A stretch of 64,000 bases of DNA. Origin: Bradyrhizobium agreste (GTDB taxonomy: Bacteria; Pseudomonadota; Alphaproteobacteria; Rhizobiales; Xanthobacteraceae). Numbering within the stretch: position 1 is the stretch's first letter; each line of letters starts with the position of its first letter. The position numbers and the translations under genes are program-made. Shown here piece after piece: positions 1 to 8,764 of the stretch. The stretch covers positions 248,001 to 312,000 of the forward strand of contig NZ_JACCHP010000004.1 in assembly GCF_016031625.1 (NCBI RefSeq), written 5' to 3'. The notes beneath the pieces were generated by a model. The model saw only the letters and a program-made list of their open reading frames with translations. It did no database searches and had not been told where the DNA came from.

Positions 1-2068
1 CACTGATCGAGCTCCTTCGGGTTGCCCTTGGTGAGCCCGACACGCTGCTCGGTATGGAAGCGGGCATATTCGCTGTCGCTGAAGAAGTAGCCGCTCTTCG
101 CAGCCGACACCACGCCGCTGTCCGGGTCACGCTTCTTGAAATAGAAGAAGTCCCGGATGTTCTGCTCGCTGCGCGCCTTTTCGGCGGCGAGAATACCGGT
201 CTGGTCCCAGACCTGCCTCCACTTGTCGAAGTCGCGGCCGAGGCCGTCGGCGAAGAGAGGCGCCTTCTTGTCCTTGCCGATGGTGATTTCGCGCGGATAT
301 TCCTCGAGGCCGGAGGGCGCCTCCAAGGCGAGGCCCTGGACCGCATCCGGCCAGGTCAGGGCGTAGCCCACGACGAACTGGCCGCCGAGCGAGTGGCCGA
401 GATAGTACGCCTTCTTGACGCCGAGCTGGTTGACCACGAGGTCGTAGATCACCTCGCGCATATCCTGCATAGTGCGAGCGGGATTCTTCTCAAGATTCCC
501 GGGCCCCGACATGCCGTAATGCGGCAGGTCCGGCACGATCACGCGCAGGCCGCTGCGCAGCGCGTACTGCATGACGTTGCCGTAATGGCCGCCGAATGCG
601 CCCTTGCCGTGGATGATGACGAGCACCTTCGGATCCTTGTCGGTGCCGGCATACTCGTCCATGTAGCCGATTTCCCAGGAATTGCCGCTCTTGTCCTTGG
701 CACTGCCGAATTTGACCGGATAGGGATAGGTCACATAGGCCTTCCAGAACGACTTCTTGGGATCGATGGTCTGGGCGACGTCGGGCACGCGGTAATTCTT
801 GTCAACGAATTTCTGGGCGCGATCGAGGGCCGCCACGTCATCCATGAAAGCGACGAACTTCGGATCGTTCTTGCGCTGGTTGATGATCGGGAAAACGCCG
901 TAATGCGCGACCGGGCTCTCCTGTGCGATCAGGTCAGCGCCGGGTACGCGATCGACGCCTTCTGGGCCAACTTGAAGTTCAGCCAAAGATCGTTGGTGAT
1001 GTGCATCACCAGCGTGCGGGCCTGAATGCGACCGAGATAGGGATTGATGTTATGGGTCTCGCCGACCCTGTTGCGCCAGACGAGGTCGACGGCGTCATAG
1101 AGCTTGGCACGGTTGGTGACGTTGAGGCCGGCCTTCTCGTTCGGCGGATCCCAATAGAAGATCTCCGGCTGGACCGCCGCCCAGTTCTGGGTCGTGCGGA
1201 AGGCAAAATCATAACCCGTCATGCCGAGGATCGACCAGCCGAACGCCACGCCCGGCAGCGGATGCTTTTCCTTGGGCAGTTTATAATAGTCGCCGTTGGT
1301 GGACTGCCAGACAGGATCGGACTGGATCGCCGCCGTCATCATCTGGAACGTCCAGTTGCCGACGGGGTCATCGCCATCCGACTGCGTGGTGCCGCCGATG
1401 GGCATTAGGGCATTGATGTACTCCGGATGCATCACGCCCCAGACATAAGTCTGCGTGCCGCCCATGGAAACGCCGGTGACCAGCGCGACGCGCGCGACCT
1501 TGAGCTCGTCGCGCAGCAGGCGATAGTTGGCCTGCACCATGTCGTAGTAGCTGTACTGCGGAAACTTGACGCCGAGGCCGTCGGACGGCTTGCTCGCTCC
1601 CCAGGTGCCGAGCGGATCGACCATGATCACGTAGTAACGGTCGGTGTCGATTGGGCGGCCGGGGCCGATGATCGGCATGCCGCCTGAGAGCGCCGCGCCC
1701 TTGACCCATTGCTCGTACATGTCGGTGGAGTCGCCAGAGTAGTAGGAGTTAACCACGATGGCATTGGTGATCTCGCCGGCTGCATTGCGCCGGGCATTTC
1801 CGATGGCGATATAGGCCGTGCGCAGCTTGCCCGCACCCAGCGTCTCCAGGGTGACACCCGCCTCGCCGCCATTCTCCCATTTGGAGGGATCGGACAGGTC
1901 GTACTTGCCGCCGAGACGGAAGTTGGCGATCTCGTAGGTCTTCTTCAGCCCATCATGCTGCACCTGCGACGAGCGGCGCGTGAAAGGCTGTGCGGTTGCG
2001 ATCGCCGTGCCGAGCAGCAGCACGATCAGGCTCATGAAGCAGCGCTTCAACGCGTCTTGGCCGAACAT
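1..2068 (-). pseudogene. Two-domain alpha/beta hydrolase (homoserine-acetyltransferase-like domain plus second hydrolase domain), frameshifted and cut by window edge
   Basis: The start at 2068 gives a signal-peptide-like N-terminus ending around TAIATAQ, then a MetX/homoserine O-acetyltransferase-like alpha/beta hydrolase with nucleophile elbow GVSMGG. This frame stops at 929. Minus-strand translation in another frame is open without a stop from about 950 down to base 1. It first supplies the missing end of domain one (SPVAHYGVFP, where MetX enzymes keep the catalytic His). It then gives a complete-looking second hydrolase core with an HGKG oxyanion-type loop and GHSLGG elbow. A single missing base in the G/C run at 942-944 (GGG on the plus strand) explains the break. 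The protein is probably exported and its substrate is unknown. The 3' end lies outside the window. Either it is a true pseudogene or a sequencing indel interrupts an intact fusion. A FixK-type box lies 59 bp upstream. Confidence 0.75.
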
Positions 2069-2126
2069 GACGCCGTCCTCCCTGGAAGATTTTCGTGGAA
2101 CGCTAGGTACGGCGGCCCGGGAAGGT

Positions 2127-2140
2127 TTGATCTAACTCAA
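2127..2140. promoter_or_regulatory. FixK/FNR-type box, divergent promoter
   Basis: Perfect TTGA-N6-TCAA (TTGATCTAACTCAA), 59 bp from the minus-strand hydrolase start at 2068 and 61 bp from the plus-strand hydrolase start at 2201. It could serve either or both. FixK2 sites in Bradyrhizobium follow this consensus. Confidence 0.75.
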
Positions 2141-2200
2141 TGGAATCCGCTTGGAGGGATCGAGGATCGCGGGCATCAAAACACCGGCAGTGCCCTCGCG

Positions 2201-3127
2201 ATGCCCTTCCTCAGCCACGGCTCATATCGGATCCGCTATGAGCTCGACGGGCGGCCGGGCGCGCCGGCCTATGTCCTCGTGAACGGGCTGACGCAATATT
2301 CCGAACTGTGGGGCGCCTATCGCGAGACCTTGTCGGCGCGAGGCTTTCGGGTTGCGACCTTCGATCTGCTGGGCCAGGGCGCTTCCGACAAGCCGAGGCT
2401 CTTCATCAGCCAGGACGATCAGGTCGCCGCCTTGGGCTTGCTGATCGACGAGCTGGGGGAAGGTCCGGTCTTTCTGAGCGGGATCAGCTTTGGCGGCCTG
2501 ATTGCACTGCGATATGCGATCGAGCATGGCAAGCGACTGGCCGGGCTCGTGCCGATGAGCTGCTTTGCGGAGCTGTCGCCGCAACTCTTGCTGCTTGGCA
2601 ATGCGCTGCGGACCGGGCTGATCCTCGGCGGCACGAGTTACCTCCAGGACCTGCTGTTGCCCATGAACCTGTCGGACCAATGGCTGAAGCCGCTCCTGGA
2701 CAAGCTCGATAGCGTGAAGCGGCAAGGCTGGCTCGTCAATGACGTCTACGCGCTTCAGAACCTGATGGAATCCTTCCTCGACTTCCAGCCGCTCACGCCG
2801 CGCCTGTCGGCAATCGCCGTTCCGACCATGATTCTCAACGGCGAGTTCGATTTTCTCACGCCGCGGGCTCTCCACGAAACATTGCGTGTCGAGATTCCCA
2901 ACAGCTCCTTGGTGATCATTCCCAAGGCCTACCATGCGTTCACGCTGGAGAAGGGCGCGCTGACGGCGGACCTGCTGGCGCGCTTCGCTGATGACGTGCT
3001 GGCGGGGCGATGGAAGGGACATCAATCGATTTGGGTGGCACCGGATGAGGTGGGCGGGGAGCTGACGCCGTTTCCAGACGGTTACGACCATCTGCGTGCC
3101 ATCCCGGTCAGGAGAGCGATGCCATGA
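2201..3127 (+). CDS. Alpha/beta fold hydrolase
   Basis: This 308-residue alpha/beta hydrolase has no signal peptide, so it is probably cytoplasmic. A full catalytic set is visible: nucleophile elbow SGISFGG near residue 96, an acid in the GEFDFLTPR strand, and a histidine in KAYHAFTLE. The open frame runs further upstream, but the ATG at 2201 gives a normal hydrolase N-terminus and leaves room for the FixK-type box at 2127-2140. The end overlaps the next gene by 4 bases (ATGA), so the two are probably co-translated. The substrate cannot be read from the sequence. Among the neighbouring acyl-CoA and PHA-related genes, an esterase or thioester-related role is possible, but that is inference. 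Confidence 0.8.
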   Translation: MPFLSHGSYRIRYELDGRPGAPAYVLVNGLTQYSELWGAYRETLSARGFRVATFDLLGQGASDKPRLFISQDDQVAALGLLIDELGEGPVFLSGISFGGLIALRYAIEHGKRLAGLVPMSCFAELSPQLLLLGNALRTGLILGGTSYLQDLLLPMNLSDQWLKPLLDKLDSVKRQGWLVNDVYALQNLMESFLDFQPLTPRLSAIAVPTMILNGEFDFLTPRALHETLRVEIPNSSLVIIPKAYHAFTLEKGALTADLLARFADDVLAGRWKGHQSIWVAPDEVGGELTPFPDGYDHLRAIPVRRAMP

Positions 3128-3726
3128 GCGGCTTCCTCGGCCCGCTCGACCCCGACGGCCGCATTCCGCCGCGCCAGCAGACGCGGGTCGGGACGTTCCT
3201 GATCTCGGCGCATGGTGCCCTGGCGCGGCAATTCGCCCTCTCGCTGCCGGCGAGGTTCGAAGCGGCCTGGCAGACCGAATTGAACGCACAGTTCTATCGC
3301 GAGACCGAGATCGTCTCCCTGCTGATGCGCGCCACCTCGTGGGTCCCGGATGTTGCCTTGGGATCCATGCTGATGACCTGGGAGACCGCTTGGCTTCCTG
3401 CGCCGCTCGCAGAGATCACGGATCCTCATCTTGCCCAGGCGGTCCAGCTCGCAACGCTCGCCCATGCCGTGCACGGCGGCATCCGGCCGGCTGCGCTGCT
3501 CCCGGTCGAAGTCAATGCGCAGGATCCTTTCGTCATGGCGCTGCGTCGCATCGAATTCGAGTGCGGCCGGCTGCTGCAAGCCCAGATCCTATTCCTTAGA
3601 GGCTCCGAGCTTGCTCCGTACCGGGATGCGGTGAGCGCGGCACTCGAGCAGCGCCACGTCGGTGTTCGCAAGCTCTGGCGCGAAACACTCGAAAGCATCG
3701 GCATCGACGTAGCCGAAGCGGAATGA
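3124..3726 (+). CDS. Conserved hypothetical protein coupled to hydrolase
   Basis: This 200-residue soluble protein matches no family I recognise. It has no signal peptide or membrane segment. It is largely alpha-helical, with a Pro/Asp-rich start (GPLDPDGRIPP) and a helical middle holding ETEIVSLLMRATSWVPD. The start codon overlaps the hydrolase stop, which argues for translational coupling and a joint function. Codon use resembles the neighbours. It probably belongs to the transcript controlled by the box at 2127-2140. Confidence 0.65.
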   Translation: MSGFLGPLDPDGRIPPRQQTRVGTFLISAHGALARQFALSLPARFEAAWQTELNAQFYRETEIVSLLMRATSWVPDVALGSMLMTWETAWLPAPLAEITDPHLAQAVQLATLAHAVHGGIRPAALLPVEVNAQDPFVMALRRIEFECGRLLQAQILFLRGSELAPYRDAVSAALEQRHVGVRKLWRETLESIGIDVAEAE

Positions 3727-3736
3727 TCCGGAAGCC

Positions 3737-3750
3737 TTGACCCAGATCAA
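3737..3750. promoter_or_regulatory. FixK/FNR-type box upstream of CoA-transferase operon
   Basis: Perfect TTGA-N6-TCAA (TTGACCCAGATCAA), 79 bp upstream of the CoA-transferase subunit A start at 3829 and just after the previous stop. Spacing allows class II activation. Confidence 0.75.
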
Positions 3751-3828
3751 GAGAGTCCGCCCCCCGCCCGCCAACATCCGCTCATTGCCGCCCTTCAGCC
3801 CATCGTCGGCCGACCGGGAGTTTCGATC

Positions 3829-4476
3829 ATGAAGGCCGTTTCCGTCGAAGAAGCCGTTGCGATGATCCCGGCGGGCGCCAGCGTCATGGTTGGCGGATTC
3901 ATGGGAGTTGGAACACCGGAGCGGCTGCTCGACGAAGTCGTGCGCCAGAGAAAGACTGGTCTCACCTTGATCTCGAATGACGCGGCCACGCCCGGCAAGG
4001 GCGTCGGCAAGCTGTTCGATCAGACCCTGGTGTCGAAGCTGACGGCAACGCATATCGGTCTCAATCCGAAGGCGCAGCAGCAGATGCTGGCGAACCAGAT
4101 CGCCGTCGATCTCGTGCCGCAAGGCACGTTCGTCGAGCGTATCCGCGCCGGTGGATGCGGCCTCGGCGGCGTGCTGACGCCGACCGGCGTCGGAACGCTG
4201 CTGGCCGAAGGCAAGCGCCAGATCGAAGTCGACGGCAAGCCGTTCCTGCTGGAGACGGCGCTGCGGGCGCAATTCGCACTGGTGCACGCCTTCCTCGCCG
4301 ACTACCTCGGCAATCTCGCCTACGCCCTCACCTCCCGCAATTTCAACCCGGTCATGGCGATGGCGGCCGACACCGTCATCGTGACGGCGGAGCATATCGT
4401 CCCGGTCGGCGTGATTGCACCCGATCACGTCGTCACCCCCGCACCGCTCGTCGACTATCTCATCACCAACGGGTGA
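3829..4476 (+). CDS. 3-oxoacid/acetate CoA-transferase, subunit A
   Basis: This 215-residue subunit is a family I CoA-transferase alpha chain (AtoD/ScoA/PcaI type). It carries the N-terminal GGFMGVGTPERLLD segment and the glycine-rich GGCGLGGVLTPTGVGT loop that helps bind CoA. With the beta chain directly downstream it should move CoA between an acyl-CoA donor and a short carboxylate such as acetate or acetoacetate. Start at 3829 follows the FixK-type box by 79 bp. Subunit B begins 4 bases after the stop, and a MaoC-type hydratase follows. The three look like one operon for 3-oxo- or 3-hydroxyacyl-CoA exchange. Exact substrate preference is not visible. Confidence 0.88.
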   Translation: MKAVSVEEAVAMIPAGASVMVGGFMGVGTPERLLDEVVRQRKTGLTLISNDAATPGKGVGKLFDQTLVSKLTATHIGLNPKAQQQMLANQIAVDLVPQGTFVERIRAGGCGLGGVLTPTGVGTLLAEGKRQIEVDGKPFLLETALRAQFALVHAFLADYLGNLAYALTSRNFNPVMAMAADTVIVTAEHIVPVGVIAPDHVVTPAPLVDYLITNG

Positions 4477-4480
4477 CATC

Positions 4481-5131
4481 ATGGATCCCCAGATCATCAT
4501 CGCCCGGCGTGTCGCCAAGGAGCTGAGGAACGGCAATCTCGTCAATCTCGGCATCGGCATTCCGACCCTGGTCGCCAACTATGTGCCGTCGGATCTGAAG
4601 GTCTTCTTCCAGTCGGAGAACGGACTGATCGGCACCGGGCCGATCCCCGAGCAGGGCATGGCGCATCCGACGCTCACCGATGCCGGCGGACGCCCGATCA
4701 GCGCGCTGCCGGGCGCCTCCACCTTCGACAGTGCGATGTCGTTCGGATTGATCCGCGGCGGCCACGTCGATGTCACCGTGCTCGGCGGCCTCCAGGTCGA
4801 TGCGCATGGCCATCTCGCGAACTGGATGATTCCGGGCAAGATGGTCCCGGGCATGGGCGGCGCAATGGACCTCGTCACCGGCGCCAAGCGCGTGATCGTC
4901 GCCATGCAGCACGCGGCCAAGGGCAAGTCGAAGATTGTGGCGAAATGCTCGCTGCCGCTGACCTCGGCGCGCCCTGTCAACCTTGTCGTGACGGACATGG
5001 CCGTGATCGGTTTTCCCGATGGCAAGGCGACGTTGCTGGAAACAGCGCCCGGCCTGAGCGTCGGCGAGGTCCTGGCGCTGACAGAGGCCGATCTCGCCAT
5101 TCCCGACAATGTTCCGGAGATGAGGATCTAA
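4481..5131 (+). CDS. 3-oxoacid/acetate CoA-transferase, subunit B
   Basis: This 216-residue beta chain of a family I CoA-transferase contains SENGLIG, where the glutamate is the residue that forms the glutamyl-CoA thioester in this family. It also has the GLQVDAHGHLANW and VMGGAMDLV-like (GMGGAMDLVTGAK) segments. I chose the ATG at 4481, immediately after the subunit A stop. The open frame extends upstream, but only across subunit A. It works as a heteromer with the preceding gene in acetoacetate or acetate activation. A MaoC hydratase follows after 12 bases. Confidence 0.9.
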   Translation: MDPQIIIARRVAKELRNGNLVNLGIGIPTLVANYVPSDLKVFFQSENGLIGTGPIPEQGMAHPTLTDAGGRPISALPGASTFDSAMSFGLIRGGHVDVTVLGGLQVDAHGHLANWMIPGKMVPGMGGAMDLVTGAKRVIVAMQHAAKGKSKIVAKCSLPLTSARPVNLVVTDMAVIGFPDGKATLLETAPGLSVGEVLALTEADLAIPDNVPEMRI

Positions 5132-5143
5132 ACGGGTCAACCC

Positions 5144-5602
5144 ATGCGAATATTCAGCGACTTCAACGAGATCAAATCTGCAATCGGCACTGAGATCGGT
5201 GCCAGCGACTGGATCGAGATCACACAGGACCGCATCAACCAGTTCGCCGAGGCGACCTGCGACGAGCAATGGATCCATGTCGACCAGGAGCGCGCCGAGC
5301 GGGAGATGCCCGGCGGCAAGACCATCGCCCATGGCCTGCTCTCGCTTGCTCTTGCCCCGCTGTTCATCCGCTCGGTCATCGGCCTCAAGGGCCTGCGCAA
5401 CACGCTCAACTACGGCGCAGATCGGATCAGGTATCTTGCACCGGTGCCGGCAGGCTCGAAGCTGCGCGGCCGGGTCACGATTGCGGAAGCGGAGGACGTG
5501 CCGCCGGACGGGCTGCGCGTCCACTACCACCTCGTGATCGAGATCGAGGGCGGCAAGAAGCCGGCCTGCGTCGCCGAACTCATCGCGCTGCACTATCGCT
5601 GA
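5144..5602 (+). CDS. MaoC-family (R)-specific enoyl-CoA hydratase-like protein
   Basis: This 152-residue hot-dog fold protein resembles MaoC/PhaJ-type hydratases. The region WIHVDQERAEREMPGGKTIAHGLLSLAL matches the hydratase motif, with a catalytic Asp and His around residues 46 and 62. Such enzymes convert trans-2-enoyl-CoA to (R)-3-hydroxyacyl-CoA, which can feed PHA synthesis or run the reaction in reverse. It lies 12 bases after the CoA-transferase beta subunit and ends the operon. The 165-base gap that follows separates it from convergent fabI and contains an A-rich stretch without a clear hairpin. Confidence 0.85.
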   Translation: MRIFSDFNEIKSAIGTEIGASDWIEITQDRINQFAEATCDEQWIHVDQERAEREMPGGKTIAHGLLSLALAPLFIRSVIGLKGLRNTLNYGADRIRYLAPVPAGSKLRGRVTIAEAEDVPPDGLRVHYHLVIEIEGGKKPACVAELIALHYR

Positions 5603-5767
5603 ATCAAAAAAGTCGAAAAACAACCCCATGCACAGTAGCCATGGGGCTGATGTGACTGAGATTTCTTTTTCGCTCCGGAGCCGATTGCGCCGTCGGGCAA
5701 AACACCGGCAATATGTCACCATCAGCCTATGGGCCGCCGGACTGCTCAGCGCAGCGGCACCGCGGCG

Positions 5768-6556
5768 TCAATCGATGATGTGATAGCCGCCGTCGATGTA
5801 GAGCACGCCACCGGTGATCAGCTTGGCGCCGTCGAGCGCCAGAAACGCGGTGGCATTGCCGACGTCATCGATGCTGACGAGGCTGCGCGAGGGCGCCTTG
5901 GATTGCGCCTTGTCCATCAGCTCGTCGAACTCCGGAATGCCCGAGGCCGCGCGGGTCGCAAGCGGTCCTGGCGAGATCGCGTGCACGCGGATGCCCTTCG
6001 GACCGAGCTCGGCAGCGGCATAGCGAACCGCGGCCTCGAGCGCCGCCTTGGCGACGCCCATGATGTTGTAGTTCTCCACCACCATCTGGCTGCCGTAATA
6101 GGTCATGGTGAACATCGTGCCGCCGTTCTTCATCAGGGGTTCGGCAAGATGTGCCATCCGCAGGAACGACCAGCAGGAGACGTCCATGGTCTTCAGAAAG
6201 CCGTCGCGGCCGACATCGACCACGCGGCCGTGCAGTGCTTCCTTTGGCGAGAAGGCGATGGAATGAAGCAGGAAATCGAGTTGTCCCCATTCCGACTTGA
6301 TCCGCTCGAACACCGTCTCGGTCTGGCCCTCGACCATGACATCGAGCGGCACGAAGATCGGCGCTTCGAGCGCCTGCGCCAGCGGCTCGACGTGCTTCTT
6401 GGCGCGGTCGTTCAGATAGGTGACGGCGAGATCGGCGCCGAGTGCGCGAAACGCCCTGGCGCAGCCCCAGGCGATCGACTGGTCGTTGGCGATGCCGACG
6501 ACGAGGCCCTTTTTCCCCTTCAGCGCGACCTTGCTGTCCGGAAATACTGGAATCAT
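5768..6556 (-). CDS. fabI: Enoyl-[acyl-carrier-protein] reductase FabI (NADH)
   Basis: The 262 residues match FabI in length and motifs. There is the N-terminal [11 protein letters not shown] nucleotide loop, the YNIMGVAKA active site (Tyr-x6-Lys) and [13 protein letters not shown]. FabI reduces enoyl-ACP in the last step of fatty-acid elongation. The start overlaps the acetate kinase stop by 4 bases, so it is the last gene of the DUF3141-pta-ackA-fabI transcript. Its place in a phosphotransacetylase/acetate kinase operon under a FixK-type site suggests a special low-oxygen role. It may be a second fabI copy rather than the housekeeping one, which is inference. Confidence 0.93.
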   Translation of the reverse strand: MIPVFPDSKVALKGKKGLVVGIANDQSIAWGCARAFRALGADLAVTYLNDRAKKHVEPLAQALEAPIFVPLDVMVEGQTETVFERIKSEWGQLDFLLHSIAFSPKEALHGRVVDVGRDGFLKTMDVSCWSFLRMAHLAEPLMKNGGTMFTMTYYGSQMVVENYNIMGVAKAALEAAVRYAAAELGPKGIRVHAISPGPLATRAASGIPEFDELMDKAQSKAPSRSLVSIDDVGNATAFLALDGAKLITGGVLYIDGGYHIID

Positions 6557-7767
6557 GACACCCTCTCTTGTCTGGGGTTGGGCGATTGGCCGTTCATCAG
6601 CAGCGTCAGCGTGTGCTGCGCGATCATGAGCTCCTCGTCCGTCGGGACGACGTAGACCGGAACGAGGCTCGTCTTTGCCGAGATCAGCCGCGAATGGCGC
6701 GTGTTCTCGGCAGGGTCGAGTGCCACGCCAAGCCAGCCGAGCTGCTCCGCCACACGCGCGCGGATGCCGCTCGAGTTCTCGCCGATGCCGGCGGTGAAGA
6801 CGAAGGCATCGATCCCCTGCAGCGCCGCCGCCAGCATGCCGGCGTTGAGGCCGATGCGATAGACGAAATAGTCCACCGCCAGCTTCGCTTGCGGATCAAG
6901 GCTCGCCTCCAGCTCGCGCATGTCGTTGCTGACCCCGGAAAGCCCCTTCAATCCGCAATCGCGATAGAGAAAATCCTGCACCTTCGATGCTGTCATCCCC
7001 TTCTCGGACAGCAGATACAGCACGACTCCGGGATCGAGCTGGCCCGGACGCGTGCCCATCGGCAGCCCGTCGAGCGCGGTGAAACCCATCGTGCTCTCGA
7101 CGCTCAGCCCATTCTTCATCGCGCACATCGACGCGCCACTGCCGAGATGGGCGACAATCACCCTGCGCTTTGCGACCTCTGGCGCGATCTGCGGCAGGGC
7201 CCTGGAGATGTACTCATAGGAGAGCCCGTGGAAGCCATAGCGCCGCACGCCTTCGGCGTGGAGCTGATGGGGGATGGCGTAATGATCGGCCAGCGGAGCG
7301 TGGGTGCGGTGAAACGCCGTGTCGAAGCAGGCGACCTGCGGGATCGTCGGGAAATTGGCCAGTATCGAGCGGATCGGCGCCAGATTGTGCGGCTGATGCA
7401 GCGGCGCCAACGTGACGAAGCGTTCCAGCCGTGCCACCACGCCATGATCGACGAGAACCGGCCGTTCATAGTCCGGCCCGCCATGGACGACACGATGCCC
7501 GACCGCCAACGGATTGATCCGAGCCTCGTTCCGCAGCCATTCCCCCGCCACTTGCATCGCCGCCGGCACGTCCGGAATGGCCTCGATCGGATAGGCCCGG
7601 TCCGCCATGGGGTCGTTGCCTGCCCTGCTTGCCCGCAAGCGCGGCCGGTTGCCGATGCCGTCCACCTGCCCCTTGATCAGGCGGCGCAGAGCGCCCTCGC
7701 TCTCCACCGCAAAGACCTGGAACTTGACGCTCGATGAGCCGGCATTGACGACGAGGATGCTGTCCAT
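6553..7767 (-). CDS. ackA: Acetate kinase
   Basis: The 404-residue protein opens with the ASKHA signature [14 protein letters not shown]. It has HRVVHGG, the [12 protein letters not shown] segment and [14 protein letters not shown] near the C-terminus, all typical of acetate kinase. It makes ATP and acetate from acetyl phosphate. The phosphate acyltransferase stop lies 5 bases upstream and the fabI start overlaps its stop. With the upstream gene it forms a Pta-AckA overflow route giving ATP when respiration is limited. Regulation is probably through the box at 11049-11062. Confidence 0.94.
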   Translation of the reverse strand: MDSILVVNAGSSSVKFQVFAVESEGALRRLIKGQVDGIGNRPRLRASRAGNDPMADRAYPIEAIPDVPAAMQVAGEWLRNEARINPLAVGHRVVHGGPDYERPVLVDHGVVARLERFVTLAPLHQPHNLAPIRSILANFPTIPQVACFDTAFHRTHAPLADHYAIPHQLHAEGVRRYGFHGLSYEYISRALPQIAPEVAKRRVIVAHLGSGASMCAMKNGLSVESTMGFTALDGLPMGTRPGQLDPGVVLYLLSEKGMTASKVQDFLYRDCGLKGLSGVSNDMRELEASLDPQAKLAVDYFVYRIGLNAGMLAAALQGIDAFVFTAGIGENSSGIRARVAEQLGWLGVALDPAENTRHSRLISAKTSLVPVYVVPTDEELMIAQHTLTLLMNGQSPNPRQERVS

Positions 7768-7772
7768 GGCGG

Positions 7773-8735
7773 TTACGCCGCGATTGTCGGCGCCTTCTGG
7801 CGCCGCGCGTGAGCATAAAGTGCAGCAACCGCGCAGGACGCCATCCGCGCTCTTGGGCTGTCCGCGCGCGAGGTCAGGACGACGGGGACGCGCGCGCCGA
7901 GCACGATGCCGGCGCCGTCAGCCTTGGCGAAATAGGCGAGGTTCTTGGCAAGCATGTTGCCCGCTTCGAGGTCGGGCACGACCAGGATCTGGGCGCGGCC
8001 GGCCACCTCGGACTTGATGCCCTTGATGCGTGCGGAGTCGATGTCGATGGCGTTGTCGAAGGCCAGCGGCCCATCGAGCACGCCGCCGGTGATTTGCCCG
8101 CGGTCCGCCATCTTGCAGAGCGCAGCCGCCTCGATCGTGGACGGGATCTTCGACGTGACCGTCTCGACGGCCGACAGGATGGCGACGCGCGGCGATTTGC
8201 CGAAGTTCGCCTGGGTGTACAGATCGATGGCGTTCTGGATGATGTCGCGCTTGGCGTCGAGATCAGGGAAGATGTTGATCGCGGCGTCGGTGACGAAGAT
8301 GGTCTCGGCATAGGCCGGCACATCCATGACGAAGACATGGCTGATGCGCCGGTCTGTCCGCAGGCCCCCGGCCTTCGCCGTCACGGCCCGCATCAGCTCG
8401 TCCGTATGCAGGCTGCCCTTCATCAGCAATTCGCCCCGCGCGGCATGGATCAATTCGACGCCCTTGGCCGCGGCATCGTCGCTGTGCGCGGCATCGACGA
8501 CCTCGTAGCCGGAAATGTCCAGGGCGAACCTCGCGGCCGTATCCTTGATCTTCCGCTCCGGCCCGACCAGGAGGGGCCGGATGATGCCGGCGGACGCGCT
8601 GTCGACGGCGCCCCGCAAGGATGTCTCATCGCAGGGATGCACGACGACGGTCGGCGTCGGCGGGATCGCCTTGGCCGCAGCGATCAGGCGATCGTACTTG
8701 CTGGGAGACTGCGTGGCTGTCACATCTGCTGACAT
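7773..8735 (-). CDS. pta: Phosphate acetyl/butyryltransferase family protein
   Basis: The 320-residue protein resembles the short Pta/Ptb family, without the N-terminal P-loop domain of long Pta. Visible features are the [13 protein letters not shown] and [12 protein letters not shown] stretch, [22 protein letters not shown], and the C-terminal [38 protein letters not shown] signature region. It would convert acyl-CoA to acyl phosphate for the acetate kinase just downstream. The upstream DUF3141 gene ends 29 bases away. Acetyl-CoA is the likeliest substrate given ackA, but butyryl-CoA is possible. Confidence 0.9.
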   Translation of the reverse strand: MSADVTATQSPSKYDRLIAAAKAIPPTPTVVVHPCDETSLRGAVDSASAGIIRPLLVGPERKIKDTAARFALDISGYEVVDAAHSDDAAAKGVELIHAARGELLMKGSLHTDELMRAVTAKAGGLRTDRRISHVFVMDVPAYAETIFVTDAAINIFPDLDAKRDIIQNAIDLYTQANFGKSPRVAILSAVETVTSKIPSTIEAAALCKMADRGQITGGVLDGPLAFDNAIDIDSARIKGIKSEVAGRAQILVVPDLEAGNMLAKNLAYFAKADGAGIVLGARVPVVLTSRADSPRARMASCAVAALYAHARRQKAPTIAA

Positions 8736-8764
8736 GATGTCGCTCCCGATCCTTGCAACCCGCG

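Noticed and set aside
54..1025. Long plus-strand open frame of 323 codons
   Set aside because: It lies opposite the second hydrolase domain, whose minus-strand frame shows clear motifs; the plus frame shows none.
1709..2200. Upstream extension of the hydrolase open frame
   Set aside because: Covers the divergent promoter and the start of the opposite gene; the ATG at 2201 gives the proper N-terminus.
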